The position numbers and the translations under genes were made by a program. DNA of 64,000 nt from CAYNUJ01 sp964573255 (GTDB lineage Bacteria; Bacteroidota; Ignavibacteria; Ignavibacteriales; Melioribacteraceae): positions 6,329 to 70,328 of the forward strand of contig CAZNJB010000019.1 in NCBI GenBank assembly GCA_964573255.1, given 5' to 3'. The notes beneath the pieces were generated by a model. That model was not told the origin of the DNA, did no database searches, and saw nothing but the letters and a program-made list of their open reading frames with translations. Each line of letters opens with the position of its first letter. Within the stretch, counting starts at the first letter, position 1. Below are positions 10,801 through 18,182 of the stretch, in pieces.

Positions 10801-10867
10801 GCAAGAGATAAACACTTAAAGCAACAGCTGCCACAATCATTATTAACCTGAATCTTAATTCTTTCAT
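7826..10867 (-). CDS. secDF: Protein translocase SecDF fusion
   Basis: 1013 residues. The SecD half (about 1-620) has an N-terminal membrane helix, the signature LGLDLQGGMYLVMEV, the large periplasmic P1 region, and a membrane bundle with VDANVLIFERIREE. The SecF half (about 640-1013) repeats the layout with FGIDFKGGTEI and NDTVVVFDRVREE. SecDF is the RND-type accessory part of the Sec translocon, using the proton gradient to pull exported proteins across. Fusion of SecD and SecF in one chain is known in Bacteroidota and Bacillus. It stands alone between two terminators. The ATG at 10867 gives a normal N-in membrane anchor. Confidence 0.97.
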   Translation of the reverse strand: MKELRFRLIMIVAAVALSVYLLLPTYNDYQNNKSINSFLEHVRDSLVQNNPSLSESMIENILEAKKDSIILNDESIKEAREKRLKLGLDLQGGMYLVMEVNTAKLLERLAKDPDNTFREVLAEAEEEAKLSDEDLVSIIVRKLQDRGIRLSRYFGSIRDDDSQIIKRLQDQEKDAVTRAIEIIRNRVDQYGVSEPSIQQQGARRIIVELPGISKEEEAKRLLQGRALLEFKLVKDAEFAIPIMNKIDEILAKSFGSSDSLSADSTAQADSLLTDMTEEEFAKKHPFYSIAVVNPQSPYPDAFVKAKDKPRLESYLNRPEVINIIPDNVEFLFSAKPVIVQDGVEYFKLYLVNKTAELTGGVITDAQANIDPQTSSPIVNMQMNAEGSREWARITGANIKKRCAIVLDNYVYSAPTIQNKIPSGRSQISGIADMEEAKLLEIVLKAGALPAPVDIIEERTVGPSLGQDSISKGFNSTLFGFGIVAIFMLVYYRRAGTLADLALLFTVIFIMGILAAFHATLTLPGIAGIILTIGMAVDANVLIFERIREEMETGKTLKASVESGFAHSYSAIFDSNITTFFTGIILYQFGSGPVQGFALTLMIGIVSSLFAALVITKVLFEFMIHKGYKVDVGSRKHFLSNVNINFLGSRKLTYIISGTLILIGIVSFAFRGLEFGIDFKGGTEIGLNFEKPIEITQVRSKVSELGLGNVEVKTFGGDTGVLLRTELQEIPSNIYPNIVKWIEESIKSTAPDANYRIVDSTKSSITYEFDSPEITTKVADALFKSGFQSGLVSQEADNKQMVVRVSIADWIELSLKDQFVDNPFKVLKEDRVGPKIGKELKTDAVIAVILALIVILIYLGFRFKFVFATGAVAALFHDVLITLGIFSLLYGVIPYLNLEISVSVVAAFLTLVGYSINDTVVVFDRVREEIKIHKTAPLEENMNKAINKTLRRTIITSLTTLFVVTVLLFFGGDVLRGFAFTLFFGIIIGTYSSIFIASPFVLEYARRRKSKIQF

Positions 10868-11024
10868 CCTACACTTCTAATTTTATTTTTGAAAAATGGT
10901 TTAAATTAAATCAAGACTTCGAATATAGATACAAACGGAATAAAAATCAATGTTAAAACGCACTTAAACCCCTATATTTATTGATGTTATGGGAAATTTA
11001 GGGAGAAAGAAGCGGGAAATAAAA

Positions 11025-11046
11025 AAGCCCCTATAACAAGGGGCTT
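11025..11046 (-). terminator. Intrinsic terminator of the rpsF-ssb-rpsR-rplI operon
   Basis: Read on the minus strand: stem AAGCCCC (11040-11046) / GGGGCTT (11025-11031), followed by a T-run, just 16 bp after the rplI stop codon. Confidence 0.85.
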
Positions 11047-11061
11047 AAATGTAAAAGTAAA

Positions 11062-11505
11062 CTATTCTCTTACTACCCAAGTTTTAACTATGGCGTTAAC
11101 GGAGGGATGCAATTTAACATCCACTTCGTAGATGCCGAGGGATTTAATAGTATCTTTGATTTCGATTTTGCGTTTGTCGATATCATAGCCTTTTTCTTTC
11201 AAGGCATCTGCAATCATTTGGGTTGTTACAGTTCCAAATATTTTATCTTCTTCGCCAACTTTAACAGGGATAGTAATGGAAACTTTTCCCAATTCTTCAG
11301 CTAATTGGTTAGCTGTTTCAAGTTCCTTAGCTTCTTTTTTAGCTTTCTGTGCTTTTTCTTCTTCCAAAGCTCGCATGTTGCCTTCGGTTGCTATAGCTGC
11401 TATATCTCTGGGAATTAAAAAATTCATAGCATAACCGTCTTTTACCTCAACAACATCGCCAACTTTACCTAACTGATCGAAATTTTTTCTTAAAATAACC
11501 TTCAT
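11062..11505 (-). CDS. rplI: 50S ribosomal protein L9
   Basis: 147 residues, normal length for bL9. It begins MKVILRKNFDQLGKVGDVVEVKDGY-like, the conserved N-terminal rRNA-binding domain with GYAMNFLIPR, then a long charged connecting helix (about 45-75) and a C-terminal domain. Last gene of the classical rpsF-ssb-rpsR-rplI cluster, 13 bp after rpsR, followed directly by a terminator. Confidence 0.97.
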   Translation of the reverse strand: MKVILRKNFDQLGKVGDVVEVKDGYAMNFLIPRDIAAIATEGNMRALEEEKAQKAKKEAKELETANQLAEELGKVSITIPVKVGEEDKIFGTVTTQMIADALKEKGYDIDKRKIEIKDTIKSLGIYEVDVKLHPSVNAIVKTWVVRE

Positions 11506-11518
11506 TTTATTCTCCCAA

Positions 11519-11728
11519 TTACTTAACTGCTTCAGAAATAAAAGGCATAACAGCGATATGACGAGCTCTTTTAATAGCCGTCACCAATTCGCGATGCTGC
11601 TTTGCGCTAAGACCGGTGATTCTACGAGGAATAATTTTCCCCTGATCGGTAACGAATTTTTGCAATAATTTTGCGTCTTTATAATCAATATAATCGTTAA
11701 TTACTCTATTTGATTTTCTATTTTTCAT
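11519..11728 (-). CDS. rpsR: 30S ribosomal protein S18
   Basis: 69 residues. The conserved bS18 core is visible: IDYKDAKLLQKFV, GKIIPRRITGLSAKQHRE and the C-terminal AIKRARHIAVMPF. It binds S6 on the 30S platform. It lies 2 bp downstream of ssb in the conserved operon. There is no Cys-rich zinc form. Confidence 0.97.
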   Translation of the reverse strand: MKNRKSNRVINDYIDYKDAKLLQKFVTDQGKIIPRRITGLSAKQHRELVTAIKRARHIAVMPFISEAVK

Positions 11729-11730
11729 TT

Positions 11731-12243
11731 TTACACCTCTGAGTTATTATCATCGTTCATTAAATCCGATTCCTCATCTGTGAGGAATTTGTCGAAAGAA
11801 CTATCATCATCCACCAAAAGATCACTTTCCAAAGATAAAGTATCTGTTTCTTTTATTTCCGGTTCTTCGACTTCATCGAAACCATTATTAGCAAAAGTAT
11901 TCTTGTTCAAGAATTGAATTCTTTTTGCTTTGATTTCGACAACTGATTTTGGTCTGCCATCTTTTGATTGAATTAATCTACTTTGGAGTTCGCCATCAAC
12001 AAGTACAGCGCTGCCTTTTTTTATTTTTCCCCGGCAACTATCTGCTAATCTATTCCAAGCTACGACACCTACATAGCAAACGTCTTCCTGCCATTTATTA
12101 TTGCTGTCTTTATATCTTCTGTTAGCAGCAATATGGAAATTTACAACAGGAGTATTTGAAGAAGTGCGTCTGAATACAGGGTCTTTTGTTAAATTGCCGG
12201 CAATTACAACGCTATTAATTTCAGGCATTTTTAAATCGGACAT
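11731..12243 (-). CDS. ssb: Single-stranded DNA-binding protein
   Basis: 170 residues: an OB-fold domain (about 7-115; VVIAGNLTKDPVFR, NFHIAANRRY) followed by a low-complexity acidic tail. The tail ends ...NDDNNSEV and lacks the canonical DDDIPF-type tip that recruits SSB partners in many bacteria, which may reflect lineage divergence. Placed between rpsF and rpsR as in most bacteria, 21 bp after rpsF. Confidence 0.95.
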   Translation of the reverse strand: MSDLKMPEINSVVIAGNLTKDPVFRRTSSNTPVVNFHIAANRRYKDSNNKWQEDVCYVGVVAWNRLADSCRGKIKKGSAVLVDGELQSRLIQSKDGRPKSVVEIKAKRIQFLNKNTFANNGFDEVEEPEIKETDTLSLESDLLVDDDSSFDKFLTDEESDLMNDDNNSEV

Positions 12244-12264
12244 TACATTACCTCCGTACTGAAC

Positions 12265-12651
12265 TTAGGATTTCTTCTCTTCACTTTCACTTTTATCATT
12301 CGTTGCATTCACTTTTTCAGCTTTCTTACTTGCTTTTTTGGCGTAATATTCCAAAGCTCTTTTATCCAATTTGATAGTAAGATAACGTATAATGGTTTCT
12401 TCGAGGAAGAAGAATCTTTCTATTTTTGTGATACTTTCTGGTGGAGCTTTGAAGCGAACAATATAATAATAACCACTCTTAGCTTTTTGGATAGGGTAAG
12501 CTAGTCTTTTTCTACCCCAATCTTCCACTTCGGTAATTTCAGCCCCGTTGGTCTTTAGTGCTTCTTCAATTCGACCAACAGCAGCTTTTACCTGCTCGTC
12601 TTCGAGCGCAGCGTTAATTATTATAACGCTTTCGTAGTCGTTTATTTTCAT
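12265..12651 (-). CDS. rpsF: 30S ribosomal protein S6
   Basis: 128 residues: a bS6 ferredoxin-like domain (about 1-100; YESVIIINAALEDEQV, DWGRKRLAYPIQK, YLTIKLDKRA) with a charged Lys/Glu/Ser-rich tail. First gene of the operon; a strong GGAGG ribosome-binding site lies a few bases upstream of the ATG. A GC-rich hairpin 29 bp upstream could be an S6:S18 autoregulatory leader (separate entry). Confidence 0.97.
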   Translation of the reverse strand: MKINDYESVIIINAALEDEQVKAAVGRIEEALKTNGAEITEVEDWGRKRLAYPIQKAKSGYYYIVRFKAPPESITKIERFFFLEETIIRYLTIKLDKRALEYYAKKASKKAEKVNATNDKSESEEKKS

Positions 12652-12679
12652 TTTATCCTCCCTTTGGACAAATTAGGCC

Positions 12680-12697
12680 CTCCGGCAAAAGCCGGAG
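12680..12697 (-). promoter_or_regulatory. GC-rich hairpin between hppA and rpsF (terminator or S6:S18 leader)
   Basis: Perfect 7-bp stem CTCCGGC / GCCGGAG with an AAAA loop on the plus strand (TTTT on the transcript). No convincing U-run follows it on the minus strand, which argues against a simple terminator for hppA. It sits in the expected place of the widespread S6:S18-binding rpsF leader, but I could not match that consensus with confidence. Confidence 0.45.
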
Positions 12698-12734
12698 AGC
12701 AGGGTTAATAAAAAACTTGGTTCGAAATATAATG

Positions 12735-14801
12735 TTATTTAATGAGTGGTGCAATTACTAAAGAAACCACTGACATTAATTTTATGAGAATATTCAACGA
12801 CGGACCTGAAGTGTCTTTGAACGGATCGCCAACAGTATCGCCAACAACTGCAGCTTTGTGAGCGTCCGAACCTTTTCCGTATTCTTTGCCGTCGATTATT
12901 AAATTACCTTCAATAAGTTTTTTTGCGTTATCCCAAGCACCGCCGGCATTCGATTGAAAGATAGCCATCAAAACGCCGCTTGCTGTAACTCCGGCTAAAA
13001 GACCGGCTAACATTTCTTTGCTAAGGAAACCGATTGCCACAGGAACAATAACGGCCATTACGCCAGGAATAATCATTTCCTTAATTGCAGCAGCGGTTGA
13101 AATTTCAACGCATTTTGAATGCTCGGCTTTAGCTGTTCCTTCGCGTAATCCTGGAATTTCTCTGAATTGTCTGCCTACTTCAATTATCATCTTCTTTGCC
13201 GCTCTACCAACAGCACCCATAGCCATTGCAGAGAATAGGAAGGGAAGCATAGCACCAATGAATAATCCACCCATAATAATAGGTTTACTGATATCTATTG
13301 TGCTAATTTGGGCTTGATGCATATAAGCGGAAAAGAGTGCTAATGCTGTTAATGCTGCAGAACCGATAGCAAATCCTTTACCGATAGCAGCAGTTGTATT
13401 TCCAACAGCATCGAGTTTATCGGTACGTTCTCTAACTTCTGCAGGTAATTCGGACATTTCAGCAATACCGCCGGCATTATCGGAAATAGGTCCGTAAGCA
13501 TCTACTGCTAATTGGATACCTGTTGTGGATAACATTCCGAGAGCCGCTATTGCAATTCCGTACAAATTAGCATATTCGTAAGCACCTATAATTCCAACAG
13601 CAATAATAATAATAGGTGGTGCAGTAGACATCATACCAACGCCTAATCCGCTAATAATATTTGTAGCAGCACCCGTTACCGATTGATTTGCAATTGAATG
13701 AACGGGTTTATAATCGGTACCGGTAAAGTATTCAGTAATTAATCCGATTAAAACACCTGCTACTAAACCGATAATCGTTGCAATAAATACTCCGTTGGCT
13801 GTGTATACAGTCCCTTCGTAAGTCCACGAAGCAGGTAATATATGATTAATCATAAAATAAGCGGCGACAATCATCAATCCCGAAGCTCCGAATTCACCCA
13901 AATTCAAAGCTTTCTGAGGATTTCCGCCTTCTTTAACTCTAACGAAAAATGTTCCTAAAATAGAAATCAAAATTCCAACACCTGCAAGAATTAAAGGCAG
14001 TAAAACTGCAGCGAGTTTATTACCTTCAGGCAATACTGAGGTGAAAGCAGCACCGAGAACCATTGACCCGATAATTGCGCCTACATAAGATTCAAATAGA
14101 TCCGCGCCCATACCGGCAACGTCCCCAACATTATCGCCAACGTTATCGGCAATTGTTGCAGGATTTCTCGGGTCGTCTTCAGGAATACCTTCGTAAACTT
14201 TTCCTGCTAAATCTGCGCCAACATCAGCTGCTTTTGTATAAATTCCACCGCCAACTCTAGCAAAAAGAGCTATTGACGATGCACCCAAGGAAAAACCGCT
14301 GAGCACATTTATCACGCGGCTTAAGTCCCAATCTAAATTACTATATACAATGAATAAAACGCTAAGGCCTAAAACACCTAAGCCAACTACATTCATACCC
14401 ATTATAGAACCGCCAGAGAAAGCGATTTGTAAAGCCTCTCCGAGTCCTTTTCTAGCGGCGTTTGTAGTTCTAACATTCGCGCTTGTAGCAGCTATCATTC
14501 CTAAATATCCTGCTAATGCAGAACAGAATGCTCCAATTATGAAAGATACTGCAATAAGCCACGATGAATCTTCTCTTCCGCTATTGGAGAAACCCAGCAG
14601 AAGAGCAACTGCTAATACAAAAATAGCCAATACCTTGTATTCGGTCTTGAGGAATGCGATTGCTCCTTCTCTGATGTATGTCGATATCTCGACCATCTTT
14701 TCATTCCCCTCTTCCTGCTTGTTTATCCATATACTTTTGGCATATGAATAAAGCAGAGCAGTTAATCCAACAAGTGGTACAACATATAATAATGTGTTCA
14801 T
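12735..14801 (-). CDS. hppA: Membrane-bound ion-pumping pyrophosphatase (K+-dependent type)
   Basis: 688 residues, about 16 membrane helices. Catalytic loops are intact: DVGADLAGKVYEGIPEDDPRNP-type pyrophosphate-binding segment, ADNVGDNVGD, and a C-terminal DTVGDPFKDTSGPS loop. It hydrolyses PPi to pump H+ or Na+ across the inner membrane. The segment GNTTAAIGKGFAIGSA has Ala and Gly at the two positions that separate the families (Lys/Thr in K+-independent pumps), so a K+-dependent enzyme is predicted; the ion pumped cannot be read with confidence. It overlaps the pth stop by 4 bp. Confidence 0.95.
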   Translation of the reverse strand: MNTLLYVVPLVGLTALLYSYAKSIWINKQEEGNEKMVEISTYIREGAIAFLKTEYKVLAIFVLAVALLLGFSNSGREDSSWLIAVSFIIGAFCSALAGYLGMIAATSANVRTTNAARKGLGEALQIAFSGGSIMGMNVVGLGVLGLSVLFIVYSNLDWDLSRVINVLSGFSLGASSIALFARVGGGIYTKAADVGADLAGKVYEGIPEDDPRNPATIADNVGDNVGDVAGMGADLFESYVGAIIGSMVLGAAFTSVLPEGNKLAAVLLPLILAGVGILISILGTFFVRVKEGGNPQKALNLGEFGASGLMIVAAYFMINHILPASWTYEGTVYTANGVFIATIIGLVAGVLIGLITEYFTGTDYKPVHSIANQSVTGAATNIISGLGVGMMSTAPPIIIIAVGIIGAYEYANLYGIAIAALGMLSTTGIQLAVDAYGPISDNAGGIAEMSELPAEVRERTDKLDAVGNTTAAIGKGFAIGSAALTALALFSAYMHQAQISTIDISKPIIMGGLFIGAMLPFLFSAMAMGAVGRAAKKMIIEVGRQFREIPGLREGTAKAEHSKCVEISTAAAIKEMIIPGVMAVIVPVAIGFLSKEMLAGLLAGVTASGVLMAIFQSNAGGAWDNAKKLIEGNLIIDGKEYGKGSDAHKAAVVGDTVGDPFKDTSGPSLNILIKLMSVVSLVIAPLIK

Positions 14802-15406
14802 TTGTTTTTACCCGTGTTTGTTAGTGGTGAATTGTATTTATTACTGTTTTTACTATAATTATCAAGCATTTTATTAATTCCTTGTGTAATAAAATCTGCT
14901 ATCAAATTGCTGCAATTTTCTATTCTTTCGGAAATTATTTCCAATTCTTCAGGGGTGAATTTGGAAAGGACATAATTTGCCATTTCGCCTTTAGTGAACC
15001 CGTTTCCAATGCCAAATCGTAATCTGGCAAAACGATTGTCACCTAAAGCTTCAATAATGGACGCAATACCATTATGCCCACCGTCACCGCCTCCTAAACG
15101 GATTCTTATTCGTCCAAGTTCTAAATTGATGTCGTCTGTTATAACTAACAGGTGTTTGATGTCCAAATTATATTTCTCTAAAATGTAAAAAGCGGCATCG
15201 CCGCTTTTATTTACATAAGTTGTAGGTTTTACTAGTAAATATTCTTCTTCTTTAATTTTACCCCTACAATATAAAAAATGCTTATCAATATTGGAAATCG
15301 GGTTTTTTAATTTTTTAGCAAGACTATCGAGGATTAAAAACCCGATGTTATGTTTGGTATATTCATACCGCTCGCCAATATTTCCGATACCTAAAATTAC
15401 TTTCAA
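14798..15406 (-). CDS. pth: Peptidyl-tRNA hydrolase
   Basis: 202 residues of the bacterial Pth family, which recycles peptidyl-tRNA dropped by stalled ribosomes. Conserved motifs: GIGNIGERYEYTKHNIGF with the catalytic His, KPTTYVNKSGDA, VITDDINLELG with the catalytic Asp, and GGHNGIASI. Follows rplY by 15 bp and overlaps hppA by 4 bp (ATGA). The rplY-pth order is common in bacteria. Confidence 0.96.
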   Translation of the reverse strand: MKVILGIGNIGERYEYTKHNIGFLILDSLAKKLKNPISNIDKHFLYCRGKIKEEEYLLVKPTTYVNKSGDAAFYILEKYNLDIKHLLVITDDINLELGRIRIRLGGGDGGHNGIASIIEALGDNRFARLRFGIGNGFTKGEMANYVLSKFTPEELEIISERIENCSNLIADFITQGINKMLDNYSKNSNKYNSPLTNTGKNK

Positions 15407-15421
15407 AGCAATAGGGTGAAA

Positions 15422-16069
15422 TTATTCTCCTTCTTCTTCGGATTTACCTTTAGAAATAACTTCAGGTTGTGCTACTTCATCAGTATCCAATTCCAAAGCT
15501 TCTTCGGTAACTTCTTCAGCACGTTTGGCAGCTATAGTTACTACCAATGCGTCTTCATTATTTAGTATTTTAATGTTTTCGTAAGATAAATCCTTAATAT
15601 GAATTGAATCATTCAATCCTAAATCGGAAATATCAATTTCTAATTTTTCAGGTATATAACGAGGCATACATTCAATTTCGAGCTTGTTGATCGGATTCAT
15701 TAAAGTACCGCCTTCTTTAATACCTTTGGGAGTTCCAACAAGATCAATTGGAACTTCAACCGTGATCACGTGTCCGAATTTGACCGCATGAAAATCAACG
15801 TGAATTACTTTATCAGTAAGAGGATCGAATTGAACGTCTTTGATGATTGCAGGATGTTCTTCTCCGTCATCGAATTTGAGAGTAACCATATGTGTTTCGG
15901 AAGTGTAAATCAATTTATTAAGAGCTGTTTCGAATACAGAGAAGTTGACGGGAGCTTCCAACTCTTTAGAATAAATAACACCCGGAACATAACCGTCTTT
16001 TCTTATACGGTTCAATTCTCCTTTTGTCATCTTATCACGTCTTTTTACGTCTAATATTATTTCCTTCAT
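15422..16069 (-). CDS. rplY: 50S ribosomal protein L25 (Ctc/TL5 long form)
   Basis: 215 residues: the L25 beta-barrel domain (about 1-95, binding 5S rRNA) plus the C-terminal TL5/Ctc domain (about 100-185; VPIDLVGTPKGIKEGG) and an acidic tail. It lies between prs and pth, the standard order. Start ATG at 16069. Confidence 0.95.
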   Translation of the reverse strand: MKEIILDVKRRDKMTKGELNRIRKDGYVPGVIYSKELEAPVNFSVFETALNKLIYTSETHMVTLKFDDGEEHPAIIKDVQFDPLTDKVIHVDFHAVKFGHVITVEVPIDLVGTPKGIKEGGTLMNPINKLEIECMPRYIPEKLEIDISDLGLNDSIHIKDLSYENIKILNNEDALVVTIAAKRAEEVTEEALELDTDEVAQPEVISKGKSEEEGE

Positions 16070-16096
16070 TTCTATCTCTCCGATATTAAATAATTT

Positions 16097-17038
16097 CTAA
16101 CCTTTATCAATTTCAAACAAGGAACTTATCGATTCGTTATTATGAGTTCTTCTAATAGCCTCGGCAAATAATTTATAAGCGGAACGAACAACAATTTTCT
16201 CGGAAGTTCTAACCAATTCGATACTGTCGCTAACGTATAAAGTATCTATTTCAGAATTTTCAATTTTTTCCAATGAACTGCCTGAAAGCAGGGGATGAGT
16301 TACAGCGCCGTAAATTTTTTGGGCTCCGTTCTTTTTAAGAGCTTCAATAGCTGCAACAAAAGTTCCGCCTGTATCAATTAAATCATCAACTAAAAGAACA
16401 TCCTTGCCATCTACTTCGCCAATAATATTGACGACCTCGGCAACATTATGTTTTGGTCTTCTTTTATCCATAAGAACCAATCCCGCGCCGAGTCTCTTTG
16501 CATACGATCTGGCATATTTAATTCCGCCTACGTCAGGGGATGCAACAACAAGATTTTCACATCTGTCTTTGAAAAGACCGGAAAACAGGGGTGAAGCATA
16601 AAGATGATCGAACGGGATATCGAAAAAACCTTGAATTTGCGCCGCGTGCAGATCCATAGTTATTACTCTATCAGCTCCGGCTACGGTTAAGAGATTAGCA
16701 ATCAATTTGGATGTAATTGCTACTCTTGGCTGATCTTTTCTGTCCTGCCGAGCATAACCGAAATAAGGAATTACAGCGGTAATTCTGCTGGCAGAAGCTC
16801 TTTTTGCCGCATCAATCATTATTAAAAGTTCCATCAGATTTTCTGCGGGTGGTTGAGTAGACTGAATAATAAAAAGATCCCGTCCGCGAATATTTTCTTT
16901 ATATTTAACCCAAATTTCGCCATCGCTGAATCGTTTTAAATCCATCTGTCCGGTCTCAATTCCTAAGTATTCTGCTATCTTTTTCGTTAAAGCACGACCC
17001 GAACTTCCTGAAACAATTATAGGATCCGATCTTTCCAT
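16097..17038 (-). CDS. prs: Ribose-phosphate pyrophosphokinase (PRPP synthetase)
   Basis: 313 residues, class I length. Motifs: SGRALTKKIAEYLG at the N-terminus, the ATP region RQDRKDQPR, the Mg-binding DLHAAQIQGFFDIP loop, and the PRPP loop VDDLIDTGGTF. Makes PRPP from ribose 5-phosphate and ATP for nucleotide, His and Trp synthesis. First gene of the prs-rplY-pth-hppA set; 27 bp separate it from rplY. Confidence 0.97.
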   Translation of the reverse strand: MERSDPIIVSGSSGRALTKKIAEYLGIETGQMDLKRFSDGEIWVKYKENIRGRDLFIIQSTQPPAENLMELLIMIDAAKRASASRITAVIPYFGYARQDRKDQPRVAITSKLIANLLTVAGADRVITMDLHAAQIQGFFDIPFDHLYASPLFSGLFKDRCENLVVASPDVGGIKYARSYAKRLGAGLVLMDKRRPKHNVAEVVNIIGEVDGKDVLLVDDLIDTGGTFVAAIEALKKNGAQKIYGAVTHPLLSGSSLEKIENSEIDTLYVSDSIELVRTSEKIVVRSAYKLFAEAIRRTHNNESISSLFEIDKG

Positions 17039-17117
17039 TTCAAATGTGATTTTTAATTAAAATACAGTCTCAAAATATAATCATATACATTAGTGAAGTC
17101 AAATAATGGATTTCATA

Positions 17118-17777
17118 TTATCCAGAACGCTTTCTAAAAATGAATATAAATAGAACTAACAGGACAAATCCGGCTAAATAATAGATAATTGGAGGAGTTT
17201 CTTTAAGTGGATAAGGTTTAAAAACAGCAGATAAAGTTTTGCTGCCGGATATCTCGTCCAATGAAAATTCCCAGGTGACTCGATTTCTGGTCAAATCATT
17301 TGCATTGTGATCTATAATTTTACCCGGCAGATAATAAACGTATTTCATCGTGTAATCTGCTGGATTGAAACCGAATCCGATGGAATATGATTGCACTCTT
17401 TGAGTGAAGAGTTTATTCCCGTCGGGTAGATCTTTTATTGTTATCCCGGAATTTTTAAATGCCTTCGATTGTATAAGTGAATCGATATTGCTGAATGTTA
17501 ATTCTATCTTCGTATGAAGAGTTGAATCTGAGAAATCCTTATATATTTCTATATTCTTAATATCGACGAATTTTGACGAATATTCCTCTTTTATCGTTTT
17601 TTCGTCAAATAATTTAATATTATTAATGTATGTCGAGTCATTTAAATCTATTTTGTTTGTCCAGTAATGAATGAACATTTTACCGGACATATCTCCGCGT
17701 ATTGTTGTTATCTGTTCGTAATTCAGACAACCGAATAATAGAAACTGAATTAGTAAAATAGAAATATATCTTTTCAA
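17118..17777 (-). CDS. Lipoprotein with C-terminal membrane anchor, unknown function
   Basis: 219 residues. The N-terminus is a lipoprotein signal peptide with the lipobox LFGC (Cys17). The middle is a soluble beta-rich region without a motif I recognise. A hydrophobic helix (about 193-213) and a basic RKRSG end close the protein, so both ends may be membrane-attached: a periplasmic loop held by lipid and helix. It has 79 bp to prs and its own upstream gap, so it is probably a separate unit. Function unknown. Confidence 0.75.
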   Translation of the reverse strand: MKRYISILLIQFLLFGCLNYEQITTIRGDMSGKMFIHYWTNKIDLNDSTYINNIKLFDEKTIKEEYSSKFVDIKNIEIYKDFSDSTLHTKIELTFSNIDSLIQSKAFKNSGITIKDLPDGNKLFTQRVQSYSIGFGFNPADYTMKYVYYLPGKIIDHNANDLTRNRVTWEFSLDEISGSKTLSAVFKPYPLKETPPIIYYLAGFVLLVLFIFIFRKRSG

Positions 17778-17899
17778 ATTAAATCCGATTTATTTGAGGT
17801 GTTAAAATACAAAATAATAGCGGATTAGAGGAACTTTTATTTTAAGGTTGAATCTTCGTATTTTTACAGATTGAATTTTTCTTTTCAGGAGGTAATGCT

Positions 17900-18166
17900 A
17901 TGCCTACGTATGATTATAAGTGTTTAGATTGCGGTCATGCATTTGAATATTTTCAAAAGATGAGTGACGAACCCTTGAAGGAATGTCCGAAGTGTAAAGG
18001 GAATGTTAAAAGATTATTTGGAACAGGGTTAAGACCTATATTTAAAGGAACCGGATTTTACGAAACGGATTACAAATCCAGTAGCTCAAAATCGTCCGGG
18101 TCCTCATCGAATTCAAAATCTACGACTACAAAGAGCAATTCTAAAGAAAATAAAAAGTCGGCCTAA
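17900..18166 (+). CDS. FmdB-family zinc-ribbon protein
   Basis: 88 residues. The FmdB zinc ribbon is complete: MPTYDYKC at the start, Cys8-Cys11 and Cys29-Cys32, and the usual KRLFG loop. The last 35 residues are a Ser/Lys-rich low-complexity tail common in this family. A clear ribosome-binding site (AGGAGG) precedes the ATG. Proposed as a regulatory or zinc-binding protein; its function is not established. The stop codon sits in the loop of the terminator hairpin. Confidence 0.9.
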   Translation: MPTYDYKCLDCGHAFEYFQKMSDEPLKECPKCKGNVKRLFGTGLRPIFKGTGFYETDYKSSSSKSSGSSSNSKSTTTKSNSKENKKSA

Positions 18167-18180
18167 GCCGACTTTCTTTT
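18154..18180 (+). terminator. Terminator overlapping the fmdB-like stop codon
   Basis: Stem GTCGGC (18157-18162) / GCCGAC (18167-18172), loop CTAA that contains the TAA stop, then a T-rich run. The A-run on the left lets it also serve the converging gene at 18183. Confidence 0.85.
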
Positions 18181-18182
18181 TT

